Below are positions 1 through 7,996 of a stretch of DNA of 64,000 nt, piece by piece; positions within the stretch are counted from its first letter, which is position 1; each line of letters opens with the position of its first letter. The translations under genes were made by a program, and so were the position numbers. The stretch is from Chryseobacterium luquanense (GTDB taxonomy: Bacteria; Bacteroidota; Bacteroidia; Flavobacteriales; Weeksellaceae): positions 62,001 through 126,000 of the forward strand of contig NZ_JAOVZV010000016.1 of NCBI RefSeq assembly GCF_026460945.1. The letters run 5' to 3'. The notes beneath the pieces are model-generated. The model saw nothing but the letters and a program-made list of their open reading frames with translations, was not told where the DNA came from and ran no database searches.

Positions 1-1566
1 GATCCGAATCCTACTTATTACAGAAAATTACCAAGCTACGGACTTTTAACTGCAGATGAATTCAGATCACAATCTCAAATCGATTGGAACAGTCTTTATC
101 AGGCAAACTACCTTAACAACCAAAATATGGATGGTACTAAGAGAGGTGCAGTTTACAGTATTGTAGAAGATGTAAATAAAGATAAAACTTTCAATTTTGC
201 ATCTCACTTTGATACAAGATTAAAGGAAAACTGGAAATTGAATGTTAACTTTAATTATCAGAATTTAAAATCAGATAATTTTAGAAGAGTTAAAGATTTA
301 TTGGGTGCGGAATATGCTTATAATTTAAATGCATTCAACAATGATGTACAGTACAATACGGATGATGCAAATACACAAGTAAGAGTAGGAGACAGAACTC
401 AGTATTCTTATGAGTTATCTAAAAATCATTACTCTTTAAATGTATCATCTGAGGTAGACTTCAATAAATTTAACGTTGTAGCATCTATTTTCAGTTCTTA
501 TTCTGAATCTCAAAGAGATGGTCACTTCAGAAGCGGTTTGGCAAGTTTCCAAAACAATTCTAAAGGTAAGAGTTCTATCTATGATGCTTTAGATGCAGGT
601 TTGAAAGGTAAAGTTACTTACAAAATCAATGGTAAAAACTTTATTGTATATAATGGTGCGTTCTTTAGCTTAGCTCCTACATTGAATGAATTGTATATCA
701 ACCCAAGAGCTGTAGATTATTTGACTCCGGGAGTTAAAAACCAAATCATTAACTCTAATGATCTGAGCTATATCTTAAGAAGCCAGGTTTTAAAATTGAG
801 AATTTCAGGTTACTATACTACAATTAGCAATTCTACAGAAATTTCAAGATATTATGCAGCAGTAAGTAATGAAACAGGATCTGTGAATACTTTAATTAAT
901 GAAGCAATGACAGGTGTTGATAAAAAATATATCGGTGCAGAACTTGGTTTTGACGTAAAAATTACACCTACATTAAATGCGACCGGGGTTGCAAGTATTG
1001 GTGAATACAAATACACAAACCGTCCTGATGTATATTCTTTTGATGACTTAAATGACTTTAGAAGTTATGGAAAAGCAAATATTAAAGATTATAAAGTAGC
1101 TGGAACACCTCAAAAAGCATTTTCTTTTGGTTTGAAATACAATTCACCTAAATATTGGTGGGTTGGTGCATCTGCAAATTATTTGATGAATCAATATCTT
1201 GATTTCTCAGCATTAAATAAGACGGCTGCTATGTACACAAATTCTGCGACGAATGATCCTTATGAAGGCGTTACTCCTGAGCTTATTCAACAGTTGACGG
1301 CACAAAAGAAATTTGATGATCAATTTATGCTGAATGCTAATGCAGGAAAATCTTTCAAATTTGGTAACTACAGATTGGGGATTAGTGTATCAGTAAATAA
1401 TATTCTGAATAACAGAAATTATGTAACAGGAGGTTTCGAGCAAGGTAGAGCAGCGAATTTTCCTGATGTTCTTGAAGAGTCTCAGAGACAAACTCCATAT
1501 TTTGGACCAAAACTTTGGTATGACAGAGGAACTACTTTTTTTACAAATGTTTATTTAAGATTCTAA
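1..1566 (+). CDS. TonB-dependent outer-membrane receptor, C-terminal part (5' truncated by window edge)
   Basis: The frame is open from base 1, so the gene starts upstream of the window; the first ATG in frame at 127 is internal. The visible 521 residues are alternating aromatic/polar beta-strands with turns such as LKENWKLNVNFNYQNL, a late segment with NNILNNRNYV, and a terminal FFTNVYLRF ending in Phe, as expected for a BAM-inserted barrel. This is the strand-rich outer half of a TonB-dependent transporter; plug and any CarboxypepD-like domain are off-window. It is followed after 12 bp by a DUF5689-type lipoprotein on the same strand, a pairing common in Flavobacteriia, so the two probably form an uptake operon. 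The substrate cannot be read from the sequence. Confidence 0.85.
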   Translation, partial: DPNPTYYRKLPSYGLLTADEFRSQSQIDWNSLYQANYLNNQNMDGTKRGAVYSIVEDVNKDKTFNFASHFDTRLKENWKLNVNFNYQNLKSDNFRRVKDLLGAEYAYNLNAFNNDVQYNTDDANTQVRVGDRTQYSYELSKNHYSLNVSSEVDFNKFNVVASIFSSYSESQRDGHFRSGLASFQNNSKGKSSIYDALDAGLKGKVTYKINGKNFIVYNGAFFSLAPTLNELYINPRAVDYLTPGVKNQIINSNDLSYILRSQVLKLRISGYYTTISNSTEISRYYAAVSNETGSVNTLINEAMTGVDKKYIGAELGFDVKITPTLNATGVASIGEYKYTNRPDVYSFDDLNDFRSYGKANIKDYKVAGTPQKAFSFGLKYNSPKYWWVGASANYLMNQYLDFSALNKTAAMYTNSATNDPYEGVTPELIQQLTAQKKFDDQFMLNANAGKSFKFGNYRLGISVSVNNILNNRNYVTGGFEQGRAANFPDVLEESQRQTPYFGPKLWYDRGTTFFTNVYLRF

Positions 1567-1578
1567 AACAAAGTAATA

Positions 1579-3732
1579 ATGAAAAAATATAATTCAATTT
1601 TAAAATATATTTTCGTAATCTTTGCTGCGCTTGTTATTACGGGTTGTGTGCATGATGATAAATATGATGAGCCTAATCTTGATGATTATCAATGTAGAAC
1701 AGCGAGTTATTATACCGATTCGCAGAATGGTTATGAAAAGTGGACATTGTCGCAACTAAAACTACAAACACAAAGTGTTGCTATTACAAAAAAAGCTTAT
1801 GTTGAAGCATATGTATCTTCTTCTGATGAAACAGGGAATATTTATAAAACGCTTTATGTTCAAGACAACCCTGAAAATCCCACTGAAGGACTAACAATAA
1901 GTTTAGATGCAGTTAGTTTATATACAAAGTTTCCACAAGGTTCTAAAGTATATCTTGATGTACAGGGGCTTGCAATTACTACGTATGGTGGGGTAAAACA
2001 ATTAGGTAAAATAACTCCTGCAGGAACTAGAGTGCCTGAAAAAGAAGTTAATATGCACATCTTCAGAGACTGTAATGTTAGAGCTAAAATTATACCTAAA
2101 GTAATGACATTAACTCAGATGGTATCAGCAAATGATAATCTTATCGGATGTTTAATTCAAATCAACAATGTAGAGTTTGATGGAAGAGCATTATGTACCC
2201 CTTATGCACCAAATTCTGTAACGGTAGATAAAACAATTGGTGAAGGTTGGGATAGCTCGGCTAATAAATATTTGAAAACGGCTGTTGTTAGAAACAGTGG
2301 TTATGCATCTTTTGCAAATCAAATAATTCCTGGTGGTAAAGGTTCTATGGTTGCTATCTTCAGTAAGTATAATTCTACTTACCAAATGTATATTAATAGA
2401 GTTACTGATGTTGACATGGAAACTCATAAAAATACTAGTGGAGTAATTGATTCTTATCCTCGATTAGATGGAGTTACTTCTAATCCGTGTCAATTTAATG
2501 CAAGTGGATTAACAGTAAAAACTATTGCAGACGTTAAACAATTAAACACTACTGCAAACTGGACTCAAATTACGGGAGACTTCTACGTAAAAGCTCAGGT
2601 TGTTGCTAATGATGCTACAAGTAATTTATATAAATACGTTTATGTAGAAGATGCTACTGGAGGATTAAGGGTAAATATGAATAAGCTAGATTTGTTTGTA
2701 GATAATCGCTTTAGACTTGGTAAAGATGTTTATATTAAATTAAAAGGTTTATATTTAAGAAGTGTAAATGGTGAAATTCAATTAGGTGGATTGTTTATAA
2801 GCGGAGGAGTTCAACAATTTGGACAGATTGAAGAAACTGAAATTTATAAGCACTTCTTTGATACTAATACTGTAGCTCGTCCTGTTGTTCCCACAGAAAG
2901 AACAATCTCTTCACTTACAACAGCTGATGTTGGAAGATGGGTAAAATTCAAAGATTTGCAATTTATTGATTCTGATTTAGGAAAAACATATGCAGTAGGT
3001 ACAGCAGCTACTAATAGAACATTGCAAGACTGTTCAGGTAAAACTATTCTTTTAAGAACAAACGGACTTGCTGATTTTGGAAGTTCAGATACTCCTAAAA
3101 AAGCAAGTGCTACAGAAATTGAAGGAGGAAAAGGTGATGTTTATGCTATTGTAAGTATTTTCAATGGAACTTACCAACTTTGGATTACAAAATTGAGCGA
3201 TGTTGATCTCGATGATCCAAGATGTGATGGTTCTGTTTATACACCACTTCCTGTATTATATAAAGATGATTTTGCAGCAGGAGGTTTCGGATCAGACTGG
3301 ACGACTGTAAACGTTGCAGGTGCTCAGGTTTGGAATACCTCTAACCAAGGTAACGGAACTAATTACTATGCAGTAATGAGTGCTCCATTAGGAAGTCTTG
3401 CAAACGAAGACTGGTTAATTTCTAAAACAGTAAGCTTAGTAGGTAAAACTAAGGCAGCCGTAAGTTTTACAACTGATGTTCGTTATTCAGGACCTGCTCT
3501 TCAGGTTTATGCTACAGAAAATTATACTGGAAATCCTGCAACTACGACTTGGGTAGCTTTACCTGCAACATTGGATACCAATACAGCAGCATTCGGAGAC
3601 TGGGTAAGCTCAGGAAACGTAGATTTAGCTGCTTTCTTAGGGAAAAACGTAAGAATTGCATTCAAATATACTTCTACAAGTGCTGCTGCAGCAACTTGGG
3701 AAATTGATGACTTCAAAATCAAAGGTCAATAA
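1579..3732 (+). CDS. DUF5689-type surface lipoprotein with C-terminal choice-of-anchor J-like domain
   Basis: The 717-aa product starts with a lipoprotein signal (hydrophobic segment then VITGC, Cys at about 23). Residues ~35-275 and ~300-545 are two related DUF5689-like, OB-fold-type repeats; each ends in a matching phrase (YNSTYQMYINRVTDVDM and FNGTYQLWITKLSDVDL). The last ~160 residues (DDFAAGGFGSDW ... WEIDDFKIKG) look like a choice-of-anchor J / cleaved-adhesin beta-sandwich. It lies 12 bp after the TonB receptor gene, so it is probably the receptor's surface partner, though no ligand is evident. The final WEIDDFKIKGQ is not a T9SS sorting signal that I can recognise; anchoring is probably by lipid. 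Confidence 0.8.
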   Translation: MKKYNSILKYIFVIFAALVITGCVHDDKYDEPNLDDYQCRTASYYTDSQNGYEKWTLSQLKLQTQSVAITKKAYVEAYVSSSDETGNIYKTLYVQDNPENPTEGLTISLDAVSLYTKFPQGSKVYLDVQGLAITTYGGVKQLGKITPAGTRVPEKEVNMHIFRDCNVRAKIIPKVMTLTQMVSANDNLIGCLIQINNVEFDGRALCTPYAPNSVTVDKTIGEGWDSSANKYLKTAVVRNSGYASFANQIIPGGKGSMVAIFSKYNSTYQMYINRVTDVDMETHKNTSGVIDSYPRLDGVTSNPCQFNASGLTVKTIADVKQLNTTANWTQITGDFYVKAQVVANDATSNLYKYVYVEDATGGLRVNMNKLDLFVDNRFRLGKDVYIKLKGLYLRSVNGEIQLGGLFISGGVQQFGQIEETEIYKHFFDTNTVARPVVPTERTISSLTTADVGRWVKFKDLQFIDSDLGKTYAVGTAATNRTLQDCSGKTILLRTNGLADFGSSDTPKKASATEIEGGKGDVYAIVSIFNGTYQLWITKLSDVDLDDPRCDGSVYTPLPVLYKDDFAAGGFGSDWTTVNVAGAQVWNTSNQGNGTNYYAVMSAPLGSLANEDWLISKTVSLVGKTKAAVSFTTDVRYSGPALQVYATENYTGNPATTTWVALPATLDTNTAAFGDWVSSGNVDLAAFLGKNVRIAFKYTSTSAAAATWEIDDFKIKGQ

Positions 3733-3753
3733 TTAATTGATTCTTTAATAAAT

Positions 3754-3785
3754 AAAAAAGACGAACAATAATGTTCGTCTTTTTT
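3754..3785. terminator. Bidirectional Rho-independent terminator
   Basis: A 13-bp perfect stem (AAAAAAGACGAAC and its complement at 3773-3785) with loop AATAAT. The A/T ends give a U-tract in both directions. It lies between the convergent DUF5689 gene and the small minus-strand gene at 3790. Confidence 0.85.
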
Positions 3786-3789
3786 ATTT

Positions 3790-4200
3790 TTAATATAAAT
3801 TTCCTGTGACTCGATACACTTGTAAAACAACTCCGCCATCAATTAAATAAGCTAAAATATCTTGCTCAATTAATCTGTATAGCTCTCTTTCTAAAAGTTT
3901 GTCTGGCCAATCTTCTATATCGTACTGTGGATGTGTTTCAATGAATGTTTTAATAGGCCAAAACGAAAAAGTAATTTCATGAATATGATAATTATAATGG
4001 TATTCTATGTTGCCATTTTTCAAAGTACATCCGTTACCATGAAACCAATAAGTATAGTTTTCAACTTGCCCCTTTTTATTATAAGGATGATCTATTGAAG
4101 GCATAATTCTTTGATCGTATGTAAGATTGTATTCCTTACGTAAAAGAAATTCAAAATTTTTAATATCACTAATGAAATCAGATACAATTTGTTTTATCAT
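3790..4200 (-). CDS. Small cytosolic protein of unknown function (possibly DUF6896-like)
   Basis: 136 aa if translation starts at the ATG at 4200. A longer reading frame from 4233 would add 11 residues, but those codons are the hairpin and U-run of the upstream gene's terminator, so I chose the internal start. The protein has no signal peptide or membrane segment. It contains a central YTYWFHGNGCTLKNGN segment, followed by an alternating hydrophobic beta-rich region and an acidic/helical end. The HG.GC core reminds me of DUF6896-type proteins, but this is recall only. The 3' end runs into the shared bidirectional terminator. Confidence 0.6.
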   Translation of the reverse strand: MIKQIVSDFISDIKNFEFLLRKEYNLTYDQRIMPSIDHPYNKKGQVENYTYWFHGNGCTLKNGNIEYHYNYHIHEITFSFWPIKTFIETHPQYDIEDWPDKLLERELYRLIEQDILAYLIDGGVVLQVYRVTGNLY

Positions 4201-4211
4201 TGTATAAAAAT

Positions 4212-4238
4212 AAAAAAACCACTGCAACTGCAATGGTT
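4212..4238 (-). terminator. Rho-independent terminator of the DUF6702-like gene
   Basis: On the minus strand AACCATTGC-AGTT-GCAGTGGTT forms a 9-bp stem (one U-G pair) followed by a T-run. It lies 25 bp after the stop at 4263 and just before the ATG at 4200 of the next gene. Confidence 0.8.
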
Positions 4239-4262
4239 ATATAATTTTAAATCTAATACTTT

Positions 4263-4733
4263 CTAAAAATCCACTTCATTTACCTCTTTTCCTCGCTGAA
4301 AATTCATTGTTTTTTGATTTCCCTTATAAGCAATGTTCACTAGGTTGATTTGCTTTGGAAATGCGCTTAAAAGTATCGTATTTTTTATCTTTAGACTGTT
4401 AATGTCAGAAACGCCTCCAGTTTCAAAATATACCCAAACCGTTTCTCCACTTACCTGACTTCCTGTAAAGGTTAAAGTTTTCGGAGAACCATCTACAAAT
4501 ACATCAAAATTATTGTTTACATATTTTTTTACTTCCGCTTCGAAGCCGGCAGTATTTCTGTTGATTTTAATGGCATCAGAAATATGACTTGTATTCATTT
4601 TAGTGGTGAACTTTAAAGTTTTGCTTCCGTCGATGTAATCAACCTTCGTCATCGAAGAATAGAAATCAAAAACTGTGAAACTCATCAATATTAAAAATGT
4701 AAAAATACTCGATATATATATAATTTTTTTCAT
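4263..4733 (-). CDS. Exported DUF6702-like protein
   Basis: 156 aa with an N-terminal hydrophobic segment (IIYISSIFTFLILMSF) that is a signal peptide or anchor. It is followed by an all-beta domain with YSSMTKVDYIDGSKTLKFTT and a later aromatic strand ETVWVYFETGG. The arrangement (short export signal, then F/H-Y-S-x-T-x-x-x-Y) matches what I recall of the DUF6702 family of Bacteroidota, whose function is unknown. It has its own -7 box at 4776-4783 and its own terminator, so it is probably monocistronic. Confidence 0.65.
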   Translation of the reverse strand: MKKIIYISSIFTFLILMSFTVFDFYSSMTKVDYIDGSKTLKFTTKMNTSHISDAIKINRNTAGFEAEVKKYVNNNFDVFVDGSPKTLTFTGSQVSGETVWVYFETGGVSDINSLKIKNTILLSAFPKQINLVNIAYKGNQKTMNFQRGKEVNEVDF

Positions 4734-4775
4734 CTCAGTTTATAAATTTACAGCATATTGCTAAATAAAATTGGT

Positions 4776-4783
4776 CAAATTTA
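4776..4783 (-). promoter_or_regulatory. -7 box TAAATTTG
   Basis: Exact fit to the Bacteroidota TAnnTTTG box on the minus strand, 42 nt before the ATG at 4733. No clear -33 TTTG is visible. Confidence 0.55.
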
Positions 4784-4790
4784 GTGCCAA

Positions 4791-5543
4791 TTAAAAATTA
4801 ACGTTAACAGAATATTTATCGTAAAAAGCTTTGATGTGTGCAACCGCTTCATCTGCGGTATCTACCACACGGTAAAGATCAAGATCACCTTCAGAAATCA
4901 TCCCTTCTGTGAGTAAAGTTTCTTTAAACCAGTCTAATAAACCACTCCAAAATTCACTTCCAACTAAAACAATAGGGAATTTTCCAATTTTATTTGTTTG
5001 AATTAAAGTCATTGCTTCTGTCAATTCATCTAAAGTCCCAAATCCGCCCGGCATTACGATAAAACCTTGCGAATATTTTACAAACATCACCTTTCTTACA
5101 AAGAAATAATCAAAGTTTAATGAATATAATTTGTTGATATAAGGATTAAAATGCTGTTCAAAAGGTAAATCGATATTTAAACCAATCGATTTTCCTTTAG
5201 CATTGAATGCACCTTTATTTCCTGCTTCCATGATTCCAGGACCACCTCCTGTAATGACTCCAAAACCAATTTTTGTAATTTTTTCGGCAATTTCAACTGC
5301 CATATTATAATATTTAGTTTCAGGTTTCAATCTTGCAGATCCGAAAATAGAAACACAAGGTCCTATTCTCGCCATTTTTTCATAACCATCAACAAACTCA
5401 GCCATCACTTTAAAAACCATCCAGCTGTCTTTGGTAATGGTTTCATCCCAATTTTTTTCTCTCAGACTGTTTTGAAGTTTTGTTTCGTTAATATCTAATT
5501 CTGTATTTTCTATACTTTCGTCTCTTGTTTCGTCAGTTTTCAT
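4791..5543 (-). CDS. LOG-family (TIGR00730) nucleotide phosphoribohydrolase-like protein
   Basis: 250 aa. It has the two family signatures: GGGPGIMEA at residues 99-107 and PGGFGTLDE at 165-173, which form the nucleotide-binding and catalytic site of LOG proteins (formerly 'lysine decarboxylase-like'). Characterised members hydrolyse nucleoside 5'-monophosphates to base and ribose 5-phosphate. There is an acidic N-terminal extension of ~45 residues before the Rossmann core. The gene starts 5 bp after the MurU-like gene, so the two are probably co-transcribed. The natural substrate in this organism is unknown. Confidence 0.85.
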   Translation of the reverse strand: MKTDETRDESIENTELDINETKLQNSLREKNWDETITKDSWMVFKVMAEFVDGYEKMARIGPCVSIFGSARLKPETKYYNMAVEIAEKITKIGFGVITGGGPGIMEAGNKGAFNAKGKSIGLNIDLPFEQHFNPYINKLYSLNFDYFFVRKVMFVKYSQGFIVMPGGFGTLDELTEAMTLIQTNKIGKFPIVLVGSEFWSGLLDWFKETLLTEGMISEGDLDLYRVVDTADEAVAHIKAFYDKYSVNVNF

Positions 5544-5548
5544 TCAAA

Positions 5549-6262
5549 TTATTTAAAATATTTCTCTGCTTCGATGACAGATTCGGGTCTTCCTACATCC
5601 ACTAAAATGCTGTCGTGTACAAAACCATGAATCTTTTCGGTCTGCATTAAATCCAGATATTCTTCCATCACAGAAAATTTCCCCGTTCTCTTAATTTTAT
5701 CAAAAATTACAGGATTTATGCAGTGAACTCCGCTAAACGCCAAAGGTCTGAATCCCTTGTTGAATTCTGCAAGACGCTGTTCTCCGCTTTGTATATTAAG
5801 CCAACCTCTCAAAACCAAATCGTCATTAAATAGCAATTTTCTAGAACTTTCTCTGTCTGAAACCGCTAAGGTAACAAAATCTTTAATTTCTTTATGGTAT
5901 TTTACAAAATCATCGATGTTTATATTAGTGAGAATATCCGCGTTCATAATCAGAAAATCTTCTCCGTGATTGAGGAATTCTTTAGCAAAAATCAAGCCGC
6001 CTCCGGTTTCCAATAATTCATTTGACTCATCTGAAATTTCAATCTTACAGCCGAAATTATCGTTTTCTTTTAAAAAGGTAACAATCTGATCACCAAAATG
6101 ATGAATGTTAATGACAAAATCTGTAATTCCGAAACCTTTGAGATATTTGATGTTTCTTTCCAAAAGCGGAACTCCGTTTACTTTAGCTAAAGCTTTCGGA
6201 TGATGATCTGTAAATGGTTTCAGGCGGGTTCCTTTTCCTGCAGCAAAAATTAATGCCTTCAT
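5549..6262 (-). CDS. MurU-like sugar-1-phosphate nucleotidyltransferase
   Basis: 237 aa, about the length of stand-alone MurU-type enzymes. The N-terminus MKALIFAAGKGTRLKPFT with the following HPKAL is the nucleotide-binding signature G-x-G-T-R-L-x-P-x-T ... PK. MNADIL near residue 107 is the metal-binding Asp motif, and VDVGRPE near the C-terminus is typical of the family. Known MurU makes UDP-MurNAc from MurNAc-1-phosphate. The nearby AmgK-like kinase supports a similar salvage role here, but mannose- or glucose-1-phosphate specificity cannot be excluded. It is followed closely by the LOG gene. Confidence 0.75.
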   Translation of the reverse strand: MKALIFAAGKGTRLKPFTDHHPKALAKVNGVPLLERNIKYLKGFGITDFVINIHHFGDQIVTFLKENDNFGCKIEISDESNELLETGGGLIFAKEFLNHGEDFLIMNADILTNINIDDFVKYHKEIKDFVTLAVSDRESSRKLLFNDDLVLRGWLNIQSGEQRLAEFNKGFRPLAFSGVHCINPVIFDKIKRTGKFSVMEEYLDLMQTEKIHGFVHDSILVDVGRPESVIEAEKYFK

Positions 6263-6268
6263 AATATA

Positions 6269-6363
6269 GGTAATGAATAATTGGTAATGAGTAATTTTTA
6301 AAATATAAATAAATTATAGCGAAGCTAAAGATATTACTTATTGCACATTACCCATTACTTATG
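6269..6363. repeat. Imperfect inverted repeat of TAATGRGTAAT-like units
   Basis: Left arm 6269-6296 (GGTAATGAATAATTGGTAATG and onward) and right arm 6333-6363 are inverted copies with roughly three quarters identity over 27 positions. Each arm itself repeats a GGTAATGA-like unit. The right arm overlaps the 3' end of the RapZ-domain gene. It could act as a terminator or as a processing hairpin in the transcript linking the RapZ-like and MurU-like genes. Confidence 0.45.
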
Positions 6364-6765
6364 ATTAAGTTGGTGCTGTTCATCATGATGAAGGCTGATT
6401 TCTACCTTTTCAGCATATTTTTCTTCGATAAAATGAGCGATTTTTATAGCCGAATAAACCGATCTGTGTTGCCCTCCTGTACAACCGAAATTAATCTGAA
6501 GGTTTTCAAAACCTCTGCCCAAATAATTATCAATGTTAATGGATACCAAGTTTTTAATTAACTCTAAAAATTGAGGCATATCAGTTTTTGTTTCTAAATA
6601 TTCCTGAACACCAATGTCGTTTCCGGTCTGGATTTTATATTCTTCGACTCTTCCAGGGTTTAAAATCCCACGGCAATCGAATGTAAATCCGCCTCCGTTT
6701 CCGGAATCATCTTTCGGTATTCCTCCTTTTTTATATGAAAAACTGTGGATGTCTATGTGTAGCAT
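6355..6765 (-). CDS. Stand-alone RapZ C-terminal domain protein
   Basis: 136 aa that match only the C-terminal, sugar-phosphate-sensing half of RapZ. Motifs visible are HSFSYKKGGIP, DSGNGGGFTFDCRG, NPGR and the hallmark FGCTGGQHRSVY. The N-terminal P-loop ATPase half of enterobacterial RapZ is absent. In Bacteroides I recall this domain fused behind an AmgK-like phosphotransferase; here the kinase is the next gene upstream, as a separate frame. In E. coli this domain binds glucosamine-6-phosphate, so a sensing role in amino-sugar metabolism is a reasonable inference. The ATG is at 6765. Confidence 0.8.
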   Translation of the reverse strand: MLHIDIHSFSYKKGGIPKDDSGNGGGFTFDCRGILNPGRVEEYKIQTGNDIGVQEYLETKTDMPQFLELIKNLVSINIDNYLGRGFENLQINFGCTGGQHRSVYSAIKIAHFIEEKYAEKVEISLHHDEQHQLNHK

Positions 6766-6855
6766 ATTTTTGGTTTTAATTAATTATTTTTGAACCATTA
6801 AGGTGTATTTAATTAAGCAGTTATGTTTAATTAAGAGTTTTGATAAATCAAAATA

Positions 6856-6945
6856 TTAGTCGGGAATTTCTTTAAAATATTCATTGAGAAAGGTTTTTAA
6901 TGATTTCGTGATGTTAAATGTAAAATTTATTGGTTCAAAATCTCT
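6856..6945 (-). pseudogene. Possible remnant of a phosphotransferase N-terminus
   Basis: The gap between the kinase gene and the RapZ-domain gene holds an open frame without ATG that would read RDFEPINFTFN ITKSLKTFLNEYFKEIPD before a stop. The part KSLKTFLNEYFKEIP resembles the start of the adjacent kinase (NAKIFFENHFGEKS), as if the N-terminus of a second kinase copy were left behind. It overlaps the kinase 3' end by 19 bp. The similarity is short and could be chance. Confidence 0.25.
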
Positions 6946-7946
6946 TCAATTTTCAACTTCGTCTTCTTCAAACTCAATTGGTCAATCACTTTTTTGAGCT
7001 CTGGGAAATCATTCGTCTGTTCCCAGTTTTGAGAAAATTCTGTAATATTTTCAATTCCTTTTTCAATGCTTGAAATGAAATGTTGTTTCCTTTGAATCAA
7101 TCCACGGAAACCATAAGCTCCCAAAACCTGTAAGAACCTCATCATCTGAATTGGTTTCACCGAATTTTCTAGTTGAGTTTGGGTTTCATTATTTTCAAAC
7201 TGTTGAATGTAGAATTCAAGCATTTTATTTTTGAAATCTTCAGGAAAATTAGCTTTAGCCTGAAACAGAAATGAAATGACATCATACATCAACGGACCCT
7301 TCATTGCAGATTGATAATCGATAAACGAAACTTCATTTTTTTCATTCACCATAATATTTCTTGCCTGAAAATCACGGATCATTAAACCTTTTGGTTCAAG
7401 GTTTTCGATGAGGTAAATGATTTTTTTGAATTCTTTCAATAGAGTAGACTTATGGTATTCCAGTTCCAAAACATCAGCGACGAAGTTTTTGAAATAATAT
7501 AAATCGTGCATGATTGGAAGTTCATCATAAGATTCGTATTCAAAAGTCTTCTGAAAATCTATTTTTCCTTCTGTTTTTGTTTGAAGTTCGAAAAGCTTTG
7601 TGAGCGTTTGTTTTACCAAAGATTTCACTTTTTCAGATAACCCTTCTTCGGTAATAATCTCTGAAAAAGTTTTTCTACCCAAAAACTTCTGAATGTACAT
7701 TTTTCTATCTTCTGAAACAGAATATATCTTTGGTGTATTCAGATTTAATTCAGAAAAAATTTGTGAATAATAAAGAAAACTTTCGTTTTCAGCAATATTC
7801 TCGTTGTAGGTAATGATGTATTTTCCATTTTGATTTTTAGCCCGAAAGTTTACTCTTGCAGAACCGCTTTGAGCAAAAGTGATAAATTCAGTAGATTTTT
7901 CACCAAAATGGTTTTCAAAAAATATTTTTGCGTTTTCCGAAGTCAT
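6927..7946 (-). CDS. AmgK-like aminoglycoside-phosphotransferase-fold sugar kinase
   Basis: 339 aa. The catalytic loop MIRDFQARNIMV (residues 189-200) and the metal-binding FIDYQSAMKGPLMYDVISFL segment (208 onward) are those of the APH fold in the version seen in AmgK (RDFxxRN ... IDxQxAxxGPxxYD). AmgK phosphorylates MurNAc/GlcNAc at the anomeric position, feeding MurU. Downstream on the same strand are the RapZ C-terminal domain and the MurU-like enzyme, so the neighbourhood supports amino-sugar salvage. A -7 box lies 10 nt upstream. The C-terminal LSLKKTKLKIEEILNQ is where the RapZ domain begins in the fused form I recall from Bacteroides. Confidence 0.8.
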   Translation of the reverse strand: MTSENAKIFFENHFGEKSTEFITFAQSGSARVNFRAKNQNGKYIITYNENIAENESFLYYSQIFSELNLNTPKIYSVSEDRKMYIQKFLGRKTFSEIITEEGLSEKVKSLVKQTLTKLFELQTKTEGKIDFQKTFEYESYDELPIMHDLYYFKNFVADVLELEYHKSTLLKEFKKIIYLIENLEPKGLMIRDFQARNIMVNEKNEVSFIDYQSAMKGPLMYDVISFLFQAKANFPEDFKNKMLEFYIQQFENNETQTQLENSVKPIQMMRFLQVLGAYGFRGLIQRKQHFISSIEKGIENITEFSQNWEQTNDFPELKKVIDQLSLKKTKLKIEEILNQ

Positions 7947-7956
7947 AATATTGTAA

Positions 7957-7964
7957 CAAATATA
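7957..7964 (-). promoter_or_regulatory. -7 box TATATTTG
   Basis: Minus-strand TAnnTTTG 10 nt before the kinase ATG at 7946, so the 5' leader would be very short. It lies 20 bp from the opposing xrtF box, making a compact divergent promoter. Confidence 0.6.
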
Positions 7965-7984
7965 CTAATTTACGTGCTAATTGC

Positions 7985-7992
7985 TATCTTTG
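7985..7992 (+). promoter_or_regulatory. -7 box TATCTTTG directly before xrtF
   Basis: Plus-strand TAnnTTTG whose final G is followed by only CAGC before the ATG at 7997. Transcription should start at or within a few bases of the start codon, implying a leaderless or nearly leaderless mRNA. No -33 TTTG at the usual spacing. Confidence 0.6.
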
Positions 7993-7996
7993 CAGC

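Noticed and set aside
4201..4233. N-terminal extension (11 codons) of the gene ending at 3790
   Set aside because: These codons are the hairpin and U-run of the upstream gene's terminator; ATG at 4200 is the better start.
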